From: JADJEI01 sp035328465
GTDB taxonomy: Bacteria > Bacteroidota > Ignavibacteria > Ignavibacteriales > Ignavibacteriaceae
NCBI GenBank assembly: GCA_035328465.1
Contig: DAOLIQ010000008.1
Location: forward strand, 10,020 to 74,019
DNA length: 64,000 nt
Reading direction: 5' to 3'
Part shown: in pieces, positions 45,961 through 55,171 of the stretch
How positions within the stretch are numbered: the first letter of the stretch is position 1
Layout of the letters: each line of letters opens with the position of its first letter
The notes under the pieces: generated by a model
Seen by the model: the letters and a program-made list of their open reading frames with translations, nothing else
Told to the model about the DNA's origin: nothing
Database searches by the model: none
Position numbers and translations under genes: made by a program

Positions 45961-47202
45961 TTATAAACCATATAATAAACTAAATGATAAAATATTTGCA
46001 TAAGAATTATATGTCCCATTGAAAGCACTTCCGCCGGGAGTATATTCTTCATTGGAATTAGTAACGGTCAATTCTTGTGATCGTATGAAAAGAAATGACC
46101 CTGTGACTGTAAGATTCTCAGTTAGCTTTCCTTCAACACCAATGCTGAGTCCTAAACGATCAGCATCAGGTAATGAAGGATTCAGATTTTCTGATTCAAC
46201 CGGATTGCTGTCAAAATAAACTCCTGCCATTAACGACAGGTCGTCACTAGCCTTGTAACCTGCACCGAATCTTATAATATAAGAATCTTTGTATAAACGC
46301 GGGCTTGATAAATCTTCAAGATCGGGATTTACAAAATTAACGACAAGATAATCGTAACTGCTCCAACCAACAAATTGATAATCAGCACTGAGTTTTAAAC
46401 TTGAAGAAACATCCACCGCTAAACCAACAGCGAGATTCATTGGAGTTTTCAAATCAGCAGTCACATCTCCTTGCGGAACATTGCTAATTAATTGTTCAGG
46501 TGCAGTTGCTGTTGCTGTTCCCTCAAATGTGTATTCAACCTCACTGTGGAACGAAGCACCAAGTGATAGAAAATCAAATGGCTTCAACATTATACCTGCG
46601 TTATAACCAAATGCAGAGTTATCTTTTCCTTCAAGATGAATGAATGCATCGCCGGCGAATGGTTCAAGTGAGTTTTTTCTTGTTATTAAAACATCAGCAA
46701 AACTGTAAACAAAGCCAACACTTAATGAAAGAAAACTAAATGGCTGATAAGTGATAACAGGCGTAACAATAAATGTTTTTAACTCTGTTTCAATAGCCAG
46801 ATATTTACCAATCCAATCATCATCCCATCTAGTTCCCAATCCAAATGGTGTGGTAAAACCAAGACCGACGGCAAAACTCTCTCCAAAAGTATGTGATCCA
46901 AAAAAATGACTGGGGAAAAACACCTGGGGCTGCATGTGGTAAATATCCACATCAGGACTAACACCACGGAAGGTGGATGTTGGACTAATTAAAGCTGTAC
47001 CAAACATAATGTGTGTTCCACTTAACTGAGTAAGACCCGCACCATTCCAATAAATGGCAGAGGGGTCGTTTGCAATTGCAGTGAAAGCACCACCAAGTGC
47101 TAACGCTTTAGCACCATGTTCATTTAGCTGAAATCCTCCTGCAAAGATCATTGAATTACTGAGAAGAATTAGAGCTGCAAGAGACAGAACAAATTTTTTC
47201 AA
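45961..47202 (-). CDS. OmpP1/FadL-family outer membrane transport protein
   Basis: 413 residues. A signal peptide (about 1-21) is followed by the N-terminal hatch typical of FadL (GGFQLNEHGAKALALGGAFT, AIANDPSAIYWNGAGLTQL) and a barrel with a terminal strand ending in YGL. It transports long-chain fatty acids or other hydrophobic compounds. An AGGAGG ribosome-binding site lies at 47209-47214. It is the first gene of a pair with the SGNH hydrolase. Confidence 0.92.
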   Translation of the reverse strand: MKKFVLSLAALILLSNSMIFAGGFQLNEHGAKALALGGAFTAIANDPSAIYWNGAGLTQLSGTHIMFGTALISPTSTFRGVSPDVDIYHMQPQVFFPSHFFGSHTFGESFAVGLGFTTPFGLGTRWDDDWIGKYLAIETELKTFIVTPVITYQPFSFLSLSVGFVYSFADVLITRKNSLEPFAGDAFIHLEGKDNSAFGYNAGIMLKPFDFLSLGASFHSEVEYTFEGTATATAPEQLISNVPQGDVTADLKTPMNLAVGLAVDVSSSLKLSADYQFVGWSSYDYLVVNFVNPDLEDLSSPRLYKDSYIIRFGAGYKASDDLSLMAGVYFDSNPVESENLNPSLPDADRLGLSIGVEGKLTENLTVTGSFLFIRSQELTVTNSNEEYTPGGSAFNGTYNSYANILSFSLLYGL

Positions 47203-47265
47203 GTTGCCTCCTTGATTGTTAATTGTTTTTAATCGTCAAAAAATAAGAATATTTGTGGGAATATA

Positions 47266-47772
47266 TCACTCTATCGAAAATAAAATTTGTCCTTTTTCTA
47301 CTGGCTTATTTGTTGAGACAAATATTTCTTTCAAAAAGCACTCTGAGGGAGATTTTATTTCATTCTCCATTTTCATTGCTTCAAGTACCAAAACTGTATC
47401 TCCCTTCATCATCTTTTCTCCGATTTTAAAATTGATTTTTACAATCATCCCGGGCATCGGCGATTTAATATTTTGAGAATGAGGTTTGCCGGAAGTTTCT
47501 GATTCTATAATTTGGTTAGTTCTTTCCTCTAGTTCAGTCAGAATATTAACCTCATAAAAATTTCCTTTATAGTTAAGCGAAATATTTTCACCATTTTTCG
47601 ATTCAATTTTAAGTTCATAAAATTTATTATTTAACTTTAGAATAATTGAATCTTTTTTCAACTCAACAAGCTCTCCTGAAATCTTTGATTTATCAAGAAA
47701 TATAGTTGAGTTACCATCGAAAGAAATTCTTTTTTTTAGCACTCCGTTAACTGTTGCAAAAAATTCACTCAT
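47266..47772 (-). CDS. Biotin carboxyl carrier protein (acyl-CoA carboxylase type)
   Basis: 168 residues from the ATG at 47772, which overlaps the biotin carboxylase stop by 8 nt; an ATG at 47841 would lie far inside that gene. The C-terminal biotinyl domain has the attachment motif LEAMKMENEI and SPMPGMIVKINFKIGEKMM. The N-terminal part resembles the linker region of acyl-CoA carboxylase alpha chains. The carboxyltransferase partner is not in this window. Confidence 0.9.
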   Translation of the reverse strand: MSEFFATVNGVLKKRISFDGNSTIFLDKSKISGELVELKKDSIILKLNNKFYELKIESKNGENISLNYKGNFYEVNILTELEERTNQIIESETSGKPHSQNIKSPMPGMIVKINFKIGEKMMKGDTVLVLEAMKMENEIKSPSECFLKEIFVSTNKPVEKGQILFSIE

Positions 47773-49261
47773 AATTTTGTTCCGTCCATCTATTAAAACT
47801 TGTTGTAATTTTATCACTTCCAATCGTCGGATGCGAACCAAGTTTAATTAATAATGCCGCAATTGCAGCAACATCCTCGCAGGATATTGTTTCGTTGACT
47901 ACAATTTCTGCGTTTAAAATTTCTGCAATTGAATTTTCGATAAAATTTATATTGAAACTACTATCCAAAAATTTTTTATGACTTAAAACATTTTTAAGAA
48001 AGGAGACATTGTTTTTTATCCCTGTAATTGAATATTCATCAAGAGCACGAATCATACGCTTTATCGCGGATGCTCTATTATTTGACCATGCAATTATTTT
48101 TGCAACTAATGGATCATAATAAACAGATACCTCACTCCCCTGCTGAAAACCGGAATCTACTCTGATACCAGGACCGGCTGGTTCGCTATAACTTTGCAGT
48201 ATGCCGGTTGAAGGAAGAAAATTGTTTTGCGGATCTTCTGCATAAATACGGCATTCAATCGCGTGACCGTTAATCTTCAAATCATTTTGATTGAAAGATA
48301 ATTTCTCACCCGCGGCGATTTGTATTTGCTCCTTCACAAGATCAATTCCGGAAATTAATTCAGTAACAGGATGCTCTACCTGAAGCCGTGTATTCATTTC
48401 AAGAAAATAAAAATTCTTTTCCCTATCCATTAAAAATTCAATCGTTCCCGCGCTTTGATAATTGCAGGCTTTCGCAGCTTTTATTGCTGCTTCTGTAATT
48501 TTATTTCGTGTGTTTTCATCAATAGAGGGTGAAGGTGATTCTTCAATTATTTTCTGATGTCTTCTCTGCACTGAACATTCACGTTCGTAAAGGTGTGCAT
48601 AGTTCCCATGTTTATCGGCAATAATCTGAACTTCGATATGTTTTGGATCTTCAATTAACTTTTCAAGATAAATTGAACTATCACCGAAAGCTTTTTCAGC
48701 TTCCCGCTTTGCTGCTTCAAAGGCTCCTTTAAATTCTTGTTCTGAATTTACAATTCGCATTCCTTTTCCACCGCCCCCTGCAGATGCTTTTAGTAAAACA
48801 GGAAATCCAATTTTTACTGCAGTTTCAATTCCCTCTTCCAGATTTTGAATCGGCTTAATTGTACCCGGGACGACGGGTACATCATTTTCTTTCATCAATG
48901 ACCGGGCTGAGGTTTTGCTTCCCATCATTTTTACTGATGTCGAAGAAGGACCGATAAAAATTAGATTTGCTTCTTCAACCATTTTAATAAATGTGCTGTT
49001 CTCTGAAAGAAATCCATAACCTGGATGAATTGCATCAGCATTAATATTTTTTGCAAGCTTAATTAATCTTTCTTTTACAAGGTAGGATTGGCTTGAAGGT
49101 GCTTCTCCAATGAGATAGGCTTCATCGGCTAATAGTGTATGTTTTGCTTTTTTGTCTGCTTCTGAATAAACTGCTGCCGCAATAATGCCAAGCTCTTTGC
49201 AGGCTCTTATTATTCGTACAGCAATTTCACCACGATTTGCGATCAGTATTTTTTTTATCAT
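47765..49261 (-). CDS. Biotin carboxylase subunit of an acyl-CoA carboxylase
   Basis: 498 residues. An N-terminal biotin carboxylase fold (KKILIANRGEIAVRIIRACKEL) is followed by an ATP-grasp domain with the glycine loop KASAGGGGKGMRI and the motif EMNTRLQVEHPVTE, then the C-terminal domain (ECRIYAEDP). It carboxylates biotin on the adjacent carrier protein using ATP and bicarbonate. It could serve acetyl-, propionyl- or methylcrotonyl-CoA carboxylase. It lies 3 bp downstream of mutS2. Confidence 0.92.
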   Translation of the reverse strand: MIKKILIANRGEIAVRIIRACKELGIIAAAVYSEADKKAKHTLLADEAYLIGEAPSSQSYLVKERLIKLAKNINADAIHPGYGFLSENSTFIKMVEEANLIFIGPSSTSVKMMGSKTSARSLMKENDVPVVPGTIKPIQNLEEGIETAVKIGFPVLLKASAGGGGKGMRIVNSEQEFKGAFEAAKREAEKAFGDSSIYLEKLIEDPKHIEVQIIADKHGNYAHLYERECSVQRRHQKIIEESPSPSIDENTRNKITEAAIKAAKACNYQSAGTIEFLMDREKNFYFLEMNTRLQVEHPVTELISGIDLVKEQIQIAAGEKLSFNQNDLKINGHAIECRIYAEDPQNNFLPSTGILQSYSEPAGPGIRVDSGFQQGSEVSVYYDPLVAKIIAWSNNRASAIKRMIRALDEYSITGIKNNVSFLKNVLSHKKFLDSSFNINFIENSIAEILNAEIVVNETISCEDVAAIAALLIKLGSHPTIGSDKITTSFNRWTEQNYE

Positions 49262-49264
49262 TAG

Positions 49265-51604
49265 TTATTTAATTTCGACAATTGTAATTCCTTCACCGCC
49301 GAATTCGACAGGCGCAAAATAAAAACTTTTGACTTTAGAATGCTCACGTAAAATTTCATTAACTACTTTTTTTAAAGCACCTGTTCCCTTTCCATGAAGA
49401 ATTTCAACCTGACTTAAATTTATTGTGTAAGCGTCGTCAATAAATTTTAATAATTCAAATTCAATTTCGTCAGGTTTTTTACCGCGAATATCTAATCTTG
49501 TGTTTGCTTTACTGGAAATTATTGGGTAGTCATGCAATTCTTTTTCAAGCTCCGGTTTTTTTATTGGTAATAATTCACTCAACCCTATTTTCATTTTGAT
49601 TTTTCCTACTTCAACATGCGCTTGCTTTTTCTGGTCATCAATTTCTACAACTTTACCAGTAGTATTTGTATTTCTAATTTGTACAAAATTACCAATCATT
49701 ATTTCAGAATCAACTTTAACCTCAATTTCTTCTTTTATTAGCTCCTCATTTCTCTGGAAGATTTGTTTGATTTCCTTCTTAACCTGTTTAATACTTTCAT
49801 GTTCAGCATTCGATTCACGCAATCTTTTTATTTCACTCTCAACTATTTTATTAATTCCTGAAATGTATTCAGCGGCTTCGGCTTTAGCTGTTTTTAATAT
49901 ATTTTTTTTCTCCTTCTGAAGAAGATCATTTTCATTTTTGTATTTAGCTATTAATTCTTCAAGCAGCATTTTTTCATTTTCTATCAGATTTAGTTCTTTG
50001 TCTAATTTATGAGATTTTGTTTCGATATCAACTAAAAATTTTTCAATTTTATTTTGTTCGGTATCAATAAATCTTTCTGCTGAATGAATAAAGGAGTTGT
50101 CAAATCCTATTCTGCTCGCAATCTCGAATGCATAACTTGAACCAGGAATGCCTTGCTTAAAATTATAGGTGGGTGTAAGAGTTGACGAATCAAACTCCAT
50201 CGCCGCATTCTCAAAACCGCTTGTTTCGCTGGCAATTAATTTAAGGGAACCATGATGTGTAGTCGCTAAAACTTTAGCCCGGACTTCGTTTAATCGAATC
50301 AGCACTTCAGCAGCAATTGCAGCACCTGCAGATGGATCAGTGCCGGTCCCGATTTCATCGAGTAAAACTAATGAATGATCGTCCGCTGTATCTACAATTT
50401 GTTTAAGATTTTTTAAATGTGAAGTGTATGTTGAAAGGTCATCTTCAATTGACTGCTGATCGCCGATATCAATTAATATATTCGTAAAAATATTAAATAC
50501 AGAATCCGGGCTTGCTGGAATATGAATACCACTCTGCACCATCAAACAAAGCAACCCAACTGTTTTTAGTACAACAGTTTTTCCCCCCGCGTTTGGGCCG
50601 GTGATAAGGATTATATTATTTGAGTGAAATAAATTCAACGGAGTACATTTATCCCGCGATAGTCTTTTTAATAACAGAGGATGACGACCGCCAGTGATTG
50701 TAAATGGTTTTTCAGATTTAATATCAGGGAATGACCCGATGATTTCTATAGAATACTTTGCGCGAGCAAAGATTGTATCGATCTCACTAATCAATTCAAA
50801 ACTTTTGGATAGCTCTGCAGCGTGTTGTCCAATAAACTTAGTAAGCTCCTTCAACAATCTCTCAATCTCCCGTTTTTCAGCAAATGCGAGTGAGACAATG
50901 TCGTTATTTAATTCAAGTGTTTCTTCTGGTTCGATGTATACTGTTTGTCCCGAAGCGGATTCCGAATGGATAAATCCTTTAAGGTGTCGTTTGTGTTCAA
51001 CTTTTACTGGGACAACAATTCTACCATCACGAAGTGTTAAATATTCCTCACGAACGATATCATCTTTGGTAAGATTTTTAATGATTCGATTTACAAGTTT
51101 CTTCAGCTCTTCATTTTTAGAATTAATTTCATTTCTGATTTCAAGCAGTTTGGAACTTGCATTAGCGTTTACATCTCCATTTTCGTTAACAATTTTTTTT
51201 ATTTGATGCTCAAAGATTTTATCGTTAAAAAGATATTCGCATTTCTTGCTTAGTTCAGTCTGTGATTCGGAATTTCTTTTTATATAATAAAATATAGATC
51301 TGGATATCTCTGCGAGTTTCAAGATGTAAAGAATTTTTTTGCTGCTAAGTACAACTCCATCAATTCTACTTTGGAAAAGTGATTCTGAAATATCCGGTAA
51401 ATATTCCAATGGAGGGATATCAGATTTAATTAAAATATTTTTTGCTTCAGAAACAAGATTACCTTCGTGAATGATGTGGTCAATTTGCACTGATGGTAGG
51501 ATTGAAAGGATATTTAATTTTCCTTTTTCGGTCACAGCATAAGAGGAAATAACGGATAAGACCTTGCTAAATTCTAATTTTTCAATTACGTCAGTGGATA
51601 TCAT
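49265..51604 (-). CDS. mutS2: Endonuclease MutS2
   Basis: 779 residues. The MutS core and ATPase have Walker A GPNAGGKT (336-343), followed by LVLLDEIGTGTDPSAGAAIA and TTHHGSLK. A coiled-coil and KOW-like segment precede the C-terminal Smr nuclease domain (LDIRGKKPDEIEFELLKF, LHGKGTGALKK). It suppresses homologous recombination or acts at stalled ribosomes, depending on species. It overlaps cvpA by 4 nt; mutS2 and cvpA are often neighbours. Confidence 0.95.
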   Translation of the reverse strand: MISTDVIEKLEFSKVLSVISSYAVTEKGKLNILSILPSVQIDHIIHEGNLVSEAKNILIKSDIPPLEYLPDISESLFQSRIDGVVLSSKKILYILKLAEISRSIFYYIKRNSESQTELSKKCEYLFNDKIFEHQIKKIVNENGDVNANASSKLLEIRNEINSKNEELKKLVNRIIKNLTKDDIVREEYLTLRDGRIVVPVKVEHKRHLKGFIHSESASGQTVYIEPEETLELNNDIVSLAFAEKREIERLLKELTKFIGQHAAELSKSFELISEIDTIFARAKYSIEIIGSFPDIKSEKPFTITGGRHPLLLKRLSRDKCTPLNLFHSNNIILITGPNAGGKTVVLKTVGLLCLMVQSGIHIPASPDSVFNIFTNILIDIGDQQSIEDDLSTYTSHLKNLKQIVDTADDHSLVLLDEIGTGTDPSAGAAIAAEVLIRLNEVRAKVLATTHHGSLKLIASETSGFENAAMEFDSSTLTPTYNFKQGIPGSSYAFEIASRIGFDNSFIHSAERFIDTEQNKIEKFLVDIETKSHKLDKELNLIENEKMLLEELIAKYKNENDLLQKEKKNILKTAKAEAAEYISGINKIVESEIKRLRESNAEHESIKQVKKEIKQIFQRNEELIKEEIEVKVDSEIMIGNFVQIRNTNTTGKVVEIDDQKKQAHVEVGKIKMKIGLSELLPIKKPELEKELHDYPIISSKANTRLDIRGKKPDEIEFELLKFIDDAYTINLSQVEILHGKGTGALKKVVNEILREHSKVKSFYFAPVEFGGEGITIVEIK

Positions 51605-52122
51605 TCCAATGAGTCTTTTTCGTTTATATAATCTTTAATAATTTTTTTTGTTTTTGGAGTGTAACCGCTTAAATAATCAATTGTTGAAGGAATGACTTTA
51701 TACGTTGTGTGATAGAGTATTGAAGAATCAGCAGTTTTTTTATCAGGGATTTCAAATACATTCAAGAGTAAAAGAACGGCACTTAAAAAAAATATGACTT
51801 GAATCGAGCCAACAACCCCGCCTATAATTTGGTTTATCAAATTATTCACTTTATCAAATGGATGAACGACACGTTTGAGAATTGTAAAAATTAGGATAGT
51901 GATTAAAAAAATTATTATCCCACCCATAATTTCTGCAAGATAAAATTCAATACCAAGTGTCGATTCAAGGAATCTTCCAATATCGTCAGCAAAAGTAAGC
52001 GCTAAATAGACACCGCAGCCAAAGCCTATTATGCCGATAATTTTTCTTACAAAACCATCCTTGAATCCGAGAATGAATCCTATAATTATCCCAACAGCAA
52101 TTATTATATCAAATACACTCAA
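51601..52122 (-). CDS. CvpA family membrane protein
   Basis: 173 residues with four membrane helices, beginning with the family pattern FDIIIAVGIIIGFILGFKDG. CvpA proteins are linked to colicin V production in E. coli and to envelope stress or cell-wall functions elsewhere. It overlaps yqeY and mutS2 by 4 nt each. Confidence 0.88.
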   Translation of the reverse strand: MSVFDIIIAVGIIIGFILGFKDGFVRKIIGIIGFGCGVYLALTFADDIGRFLESTLGIEFYLAEIMGGIIIFLITILIFTILKRVVHPFDKVNNLINQIIGGVVGSIQVIFFLSAVLLLLNVFEIPDKKTADSSILYHTTYKVIPSTIDYLSGYTPKTKKIIKDYINEKDSLE

Positions 52123-52571
52123 GCTATTCCTAAAAATTTTTCAACTAACGATTTGACTAATTTTCCATCAGCCTTACCTTTTAATTCCTTCATAACCAGC
52201 GGCATTAATTTTGGGAAATCTTCCTTTGACTTCGCACCAATATTTTCACCAATTGATTTTATAACCTCGGTTATTTCATTTTCTGATAGCTGTTTCGGCA
52301 TATATTCCATTAATATGTTTAATTCAGCTTGCTCCTGAACGGCAAGTTCGGGTCTGCCGCCCGCTGTGAATTGTTCGATGGATTCCTTTCGCTTCTTCAC
52401 TGCAGAATTTATAATTTTTAATTCATCATCGGGAGTAAGTTCTTTGTTAGCGCCACTTTTTTCAAACTCTAAAATTGCAGCTCGAATCGACCGCACTGTG
52501 TTAAGCCGGGTCTTATCGCCAGATTTCATCGAGGTTTTTAGATCTTCGTTTATTTTTTCTTTTAATGACAT
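52119..52571 (-). CDS. GatB/YqeY domain protein
   Basis: 150 residues, the free-standing YqeY form. It has SLKEKINEDLKTSMKSGDKT at the start, then RLNTVRSIRAAI, and the C-terminal GKADGKLVKSLVEKFL, matching the tail domain of GatB that recognises tRNA. The function of the free protein is unsettled; it may bind tRNA. It starts the yqeY-cvpA-mutS2 overlapping run. Confidence 0.9.
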   Translation of the reverse strand: MSLKEKINEDLKTSMKSGDKTRLNTVRSIRAAILEFEKSGANKELTPDDELKIINSAVKKRKESIEQFTAGGRPELAVQEQAELNILMEYMPKQLSENEITEVIKSIGENIGAKSKEDFPKLMPLVMKELKGKADGKLVKSLVEKFLGIA

Positions 52572-52582
52572 GTTTCCTCTAA

Positions 52583-52623
52583 AATTAAAAAGGCAGATTT
52601 ACTGAAATCAGCAAACCTGCCTT
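52583..52623 (-). terminator. Rho-independent terminator after the ExbB/ExbD operon
   Basis: On the minus strand, a long hairpin has outer stem AAGGCAG with CTGCCTT (7 bp) and inner stem of seven positions with one mismatch around an AAAT loop, followed by a T-rich tract (TTTTAATTTT). It lies 22 bp after the second exbD stop. Confidence 0.8.
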
Positions 52624-52645
52624 AAATATTTTTCCTTAGTTCAGA

Positions 52646-53059
52646 TTAAATTTTAATAGTGGATGAGTAATTAATACGCAAGCAATAGGCTTTTCTTAAT
52701 TCTTGTTGAATATCAGTAACGAAGCCCATATCTGCTCCTCTATCAATTCGTAAAGAAATAATAATATTTGGCAGCGATTGCCTCTTGTTATACATTATCG
52801 GTTGAACTTCATCAACTTTCACAATGCTATCGTTTACCTGTATTCTTTTATCCTTCCCAACCCAGAGATAAGATACAAGCCGCTTGTTTTCAATCTTCTC
52901 GATGGCGGCTGCTTCGGGGAGTTTAAAATCTACAAGTACATCAACTTCTCTAAGGGTGGTAGCAACCATAAAAAACATAAGGAGCATAAAAACGATATCA
53001 GGCATGGAGGTCGTAGGAATCTCCTGTTTTGTAGTAGCTCTTCTTTTTTCAAATTTCAT
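52646..53059 (-). CDS. exbD: ExbD-type biopolymer transport protein (second copy)
   Basis: 137 residues with one N-terminal membrane helix. The channel Asp needed for proton use is present in TTSMPDIVFMLLMFFMVATT. The periplasmic part ends in a short beta domain. It works with ExbB to energise an outer membrane transport or motility partner. It follows another exbD by 19 bp, and no TonB gene is next to it. Confidence 0.9.
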   Translation of the reverse strand: MKFEKRRATTKQEIPTTSMPDIVFMLLMFFMVATTLREVDVLVDFKLPEAAAIEKIENKRLVSYLWVGKDKRIQVNDSIVKVDEVQPIMYNKRQSLPNIIISLRIDRGADMGFVTDIQQELRKAYCLRINYSSTIKI

Positions 53060-53078
53060 TTATAATTCCTTTTATGTT

Positions 53079-53615
53079 TTATTTGACAGCTTCAGGTTCA
53101 GCAAGTGAAATAATAATCGGTACTTTTTCTTTTATTTCATTTTGCTGCTCTTCAGTCAAATCAATAAATTTTTCTCCAAATTTATTTTGAGAATATGTAT
53201 CTCTGACTTCAAAGAAAGCGCCTTTGATTTGATCAAGAGCTTGAATATAAATATTGTAAACGGTCTTTCGATCAGTTTTAACAGATACAATTAATTTTTT
53301 ATTCGATGGTAAATCTATCTTAGATTCAATCCTCGGTTTTAATTGTTCCTTGATTCGAAAGACAGGGATTACGTTATTATCAAGAAGAACATCACCGTTT
53401 TCATTAATAAGAACCGATGCCATCCTATCTTTTGGTACCTCAACTTGTTCCATTTCTTCAGGTGGAACATATTCCGGAAGTGTCAGTCCTATTCCAGTAT
53501 CAACATCAAATACAGTTGAGACAAGAAAGAACAACAATAGAAGGAAGGCTAGATCAGCCTGCGATGCAGTTGGAATATCTGCAGTACGCGTTCCTTTCTT
53601 TTTTATAAAAGCCAT
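53079..53615 (-). CDS. exbD: ExbD-type biopolymer transport protein (first copy)
   Basis: 178 residues, longer than the second copy because of a C-terminal acidic extension. The membrane helix carries the conserved Asp (TASQADLAFLLLLFFLVST). The periplasmic domain contains LINENGDVLLDNNVIPVF. Two ExbD subunits per operon are common in Bacteroidota, where they may form mixed complexes. It lies 18 bp after exbB. Confidence 0.9.
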   Translation of the reverse strand: MAFIKKKGTRTADIPTASQADLAFLLLLFFLVSTVFDVDTGIGLTLPEYVPPEEMEQVEVPKDRMASVLINENGDVLLDNNVIPVFRIKEQLKPRIESKIDLPSNKKLIVSVKTDRKTVYNIYIQALDQIKGAFFEVRDTYSQNKFGEKFIDLTEEQQNEIKEKVPIIISLAEPEAVK

Positions 53616-53633
53616 GATTTTCCTCTGGTGTAA

Positions 53634-54338
53634 TTATTTTTTACCTTTTTGATTATGTTCGTAAAGTGCATCAATTAGCTCAACTGATGCTTCTTCCATA
53701 TCACCAACCAAACGATCTATTCTTGATATAAAATAATTATAGAAAACCTGAAGTATCATTGCAACTACAAGTCCGAACAAAGTGGTTAAAAGCGCAATAG
53801 CAATACCATCGGCAACAACTGCCGGGGAAATCTGTGCGGCTTCTTTAATAGCATCAAACGCTTCGATCATACCTTGAACCGTACCCGTAAATCCAAGCAT
53901 TGGTGCAAGAGTAATAAAAGTTGAAATCCAGATCAATCCTTTTTCAAGGAATCCCATTTCAATTCCACCGTAAGCAACGATTGCTTTTTCAGCAGCGTCA
54001 AGTCCTTCATCGGCTCTTAATAATCCTGCATGAAAAACTGATGCGATCGGTCCGCGGGTATTTGCGCAAAGCTCTTTTGCAGCTTCAACTCCGCCTTCAT
54101 CAAGCGTCTTCTTTACTTTTAAAATGAATTGCTTGGTATTAACGCGTGCGCGGGTTAGTGTGAACAATCTCTCAAAACAAAATGCAAGTCCAATTATCAT
54201 ACAAGCGAGAATTGGATGCATAAATATTCCACCGGCAACATATTTTTCTGACAGCCAGTTTAATGCGCCAGAGTTTTGTGCTTCCTGTGCAATTAGTTGA
54301 ACAGACGACGAAATGATTCCAAATATATCCATAAACAA
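53634..54338 (-). CDS. exbB: MotA/TolQ/ExbB proton channel protein
   Basis: 234 residues with three membrane helices. The conserved core includes AFCFERLFTLTRARVNT, GGIEMGFLEKGLIWISTF and LAPMLGFTGTVQGMIEAF, with the AIALLTTLFGLVVAM helix. It forms the pentameric channel around the ExbD subunits. An AGGAGG ribosome-binding site precedes the ATG. It is the first gene of exbB-exbD-exbD. Confidence 0.93.
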   Translation of the reverse strand: MFMDIFGIISSSVQLIAQEAQNSGALNWLSEKYVAGGIFMHPILACMIIGLAFCFERLFTLTRARVNTKQFILKVKKTLDEGGVEAAKELCANTRGPIASVFHAGLLRADEGLDAAEKAIVAYGGIEMGFLEKGLIWISTFITLAPMLGFTGTVQGMIEAFDAIKEAAQISPAVVADGIAIALLTTLFGLVVAMILQVFYNYFISRIDRLVGDMEEASVELIDALYEHNQKGKK

Positions 54339-54413
54339 ACGACCTCCTGATTTTTAAGGTATGTGTTGAAAATAGCTTATCTACATTTTTTAATTTTATA
54401 AAAATACGTTGCT

Positions 54414-54442
54414 ACATTAAGTATTTCGAAAAACAAAGTCAA
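54414..54442 (-). promoter_or_regulatory. Housekeeping-type promoter for exbB operon
   Basis: On the minus strand, TTGACT at 54442-54437 is followed by a 17-bp spacer and TAATGT at 54419-54414. Transcription would start about 70 bp before the exbB ATG. The match is reasonable but in AT-rich DNA. Confidence 0.4.
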
Positions 54443-54476
54443 CAAATTTATTTATTGTTTTTATAAATAAAATTTA

Positions 54477-55169
54477 TTATTCTAAATCAAATCTTGAAGG
54501 GAAAATTATGTTATTCCCGCTAACAAAGGTAAAATTTTCGAATAGACTATGAATAAAATTTCCAGCTTCGGTGGGTTTTACCCATCTGTTAAAATTTTCA
54601 TCTTTCATCCATTCTCGATTTGCCGGTGTATCAATAATAAAAGGTGCAATGGAGTTTACGCTTAAATGAATTTCTTTCCCCTCAAGTGCCAATGTTTTTA
54701 CTAAATGAATCAGTGCTGATTTGGATGTGCCGTAAGGTGCCTTTGTGCTTTCTGCAGTTACGCCCGTAAATGCAGTAGTAAAGCATATTGAGCCGCCGGC
54801 AGATTTTTTAACTAATAAAGAAAAATATTTTGCAAGATTGAAATTGGCAATCAAATTCATGTTTATCATTTTTTGCCATTCTTCGCTTGAAGTTTCCCAA
54901 AGATTTTTTCCGCCTGTGAATCCTCCAATTGTACTGAAAAGAAAAAATAATGAATTTTTATCAGGCTGAATTCCTTCGAATGCGGATGCTGCATTTTTTT
55001 CAATTGACAAATCCTCTATTATCCTGAATTCAATTTTATCTTCAGTATATGTTGAAGTCTTTTTGAAATCAAATAAATAAATTTTATCGTAATCTTTTTT
55101 AATTAGACTACTGCTGACACCTTTTCCCAAGGCACCTTCTGCTCCAAATATTAAAAGTATTTTTTTCAT
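54477..55169 (-). CDS. Short-chain dehydrogenase/reductase
   Basis: 230 residues. The N-terminal nucleotide-binding motif is GAEGALGKG (9-17). The catalytic Tyr-x-x-x-Lys appears in PYGTSKSALIHLVKTLALEG, with Thr/Ser residues at the preceding strand (CFTTAFTGV). The substrate cannot be predicted. It lies 2 bp downstream of the nuclease/phosphatase gene, a likely two-gene unit without obvious joint function. Confidence 0.87.
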   Translation of the reverse strand: MKKILLIFGAEGALGKGVSSSLIKKDYDKIYLFDFKKTSTYTEDKIEFRIIEDLSIEKNAASAFEGIQPDKNSLFFLFSTIGGFTGGKNLWETSSEEWQKMINMNLIANFNLAKYFSLLVKKSAGGSICFTTAFTGVTAESTKAPYGTSKSALIHLVKTLALEGKEIHLSVNSIAPFIIDTPANREWMKDENFNRWVKPTEAGNFIHSLFENFTFVSGNNIIFPSRFDLE

Positions 55170-55171
55170 AT

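Noticed and set aside
50694..51206. 170-codon plus-strand frame
   Set aside because: It is antisense to mutS2; the Ser-rich composition is what reverse reading of a Lys/Glu/Asn-rich gene gives.
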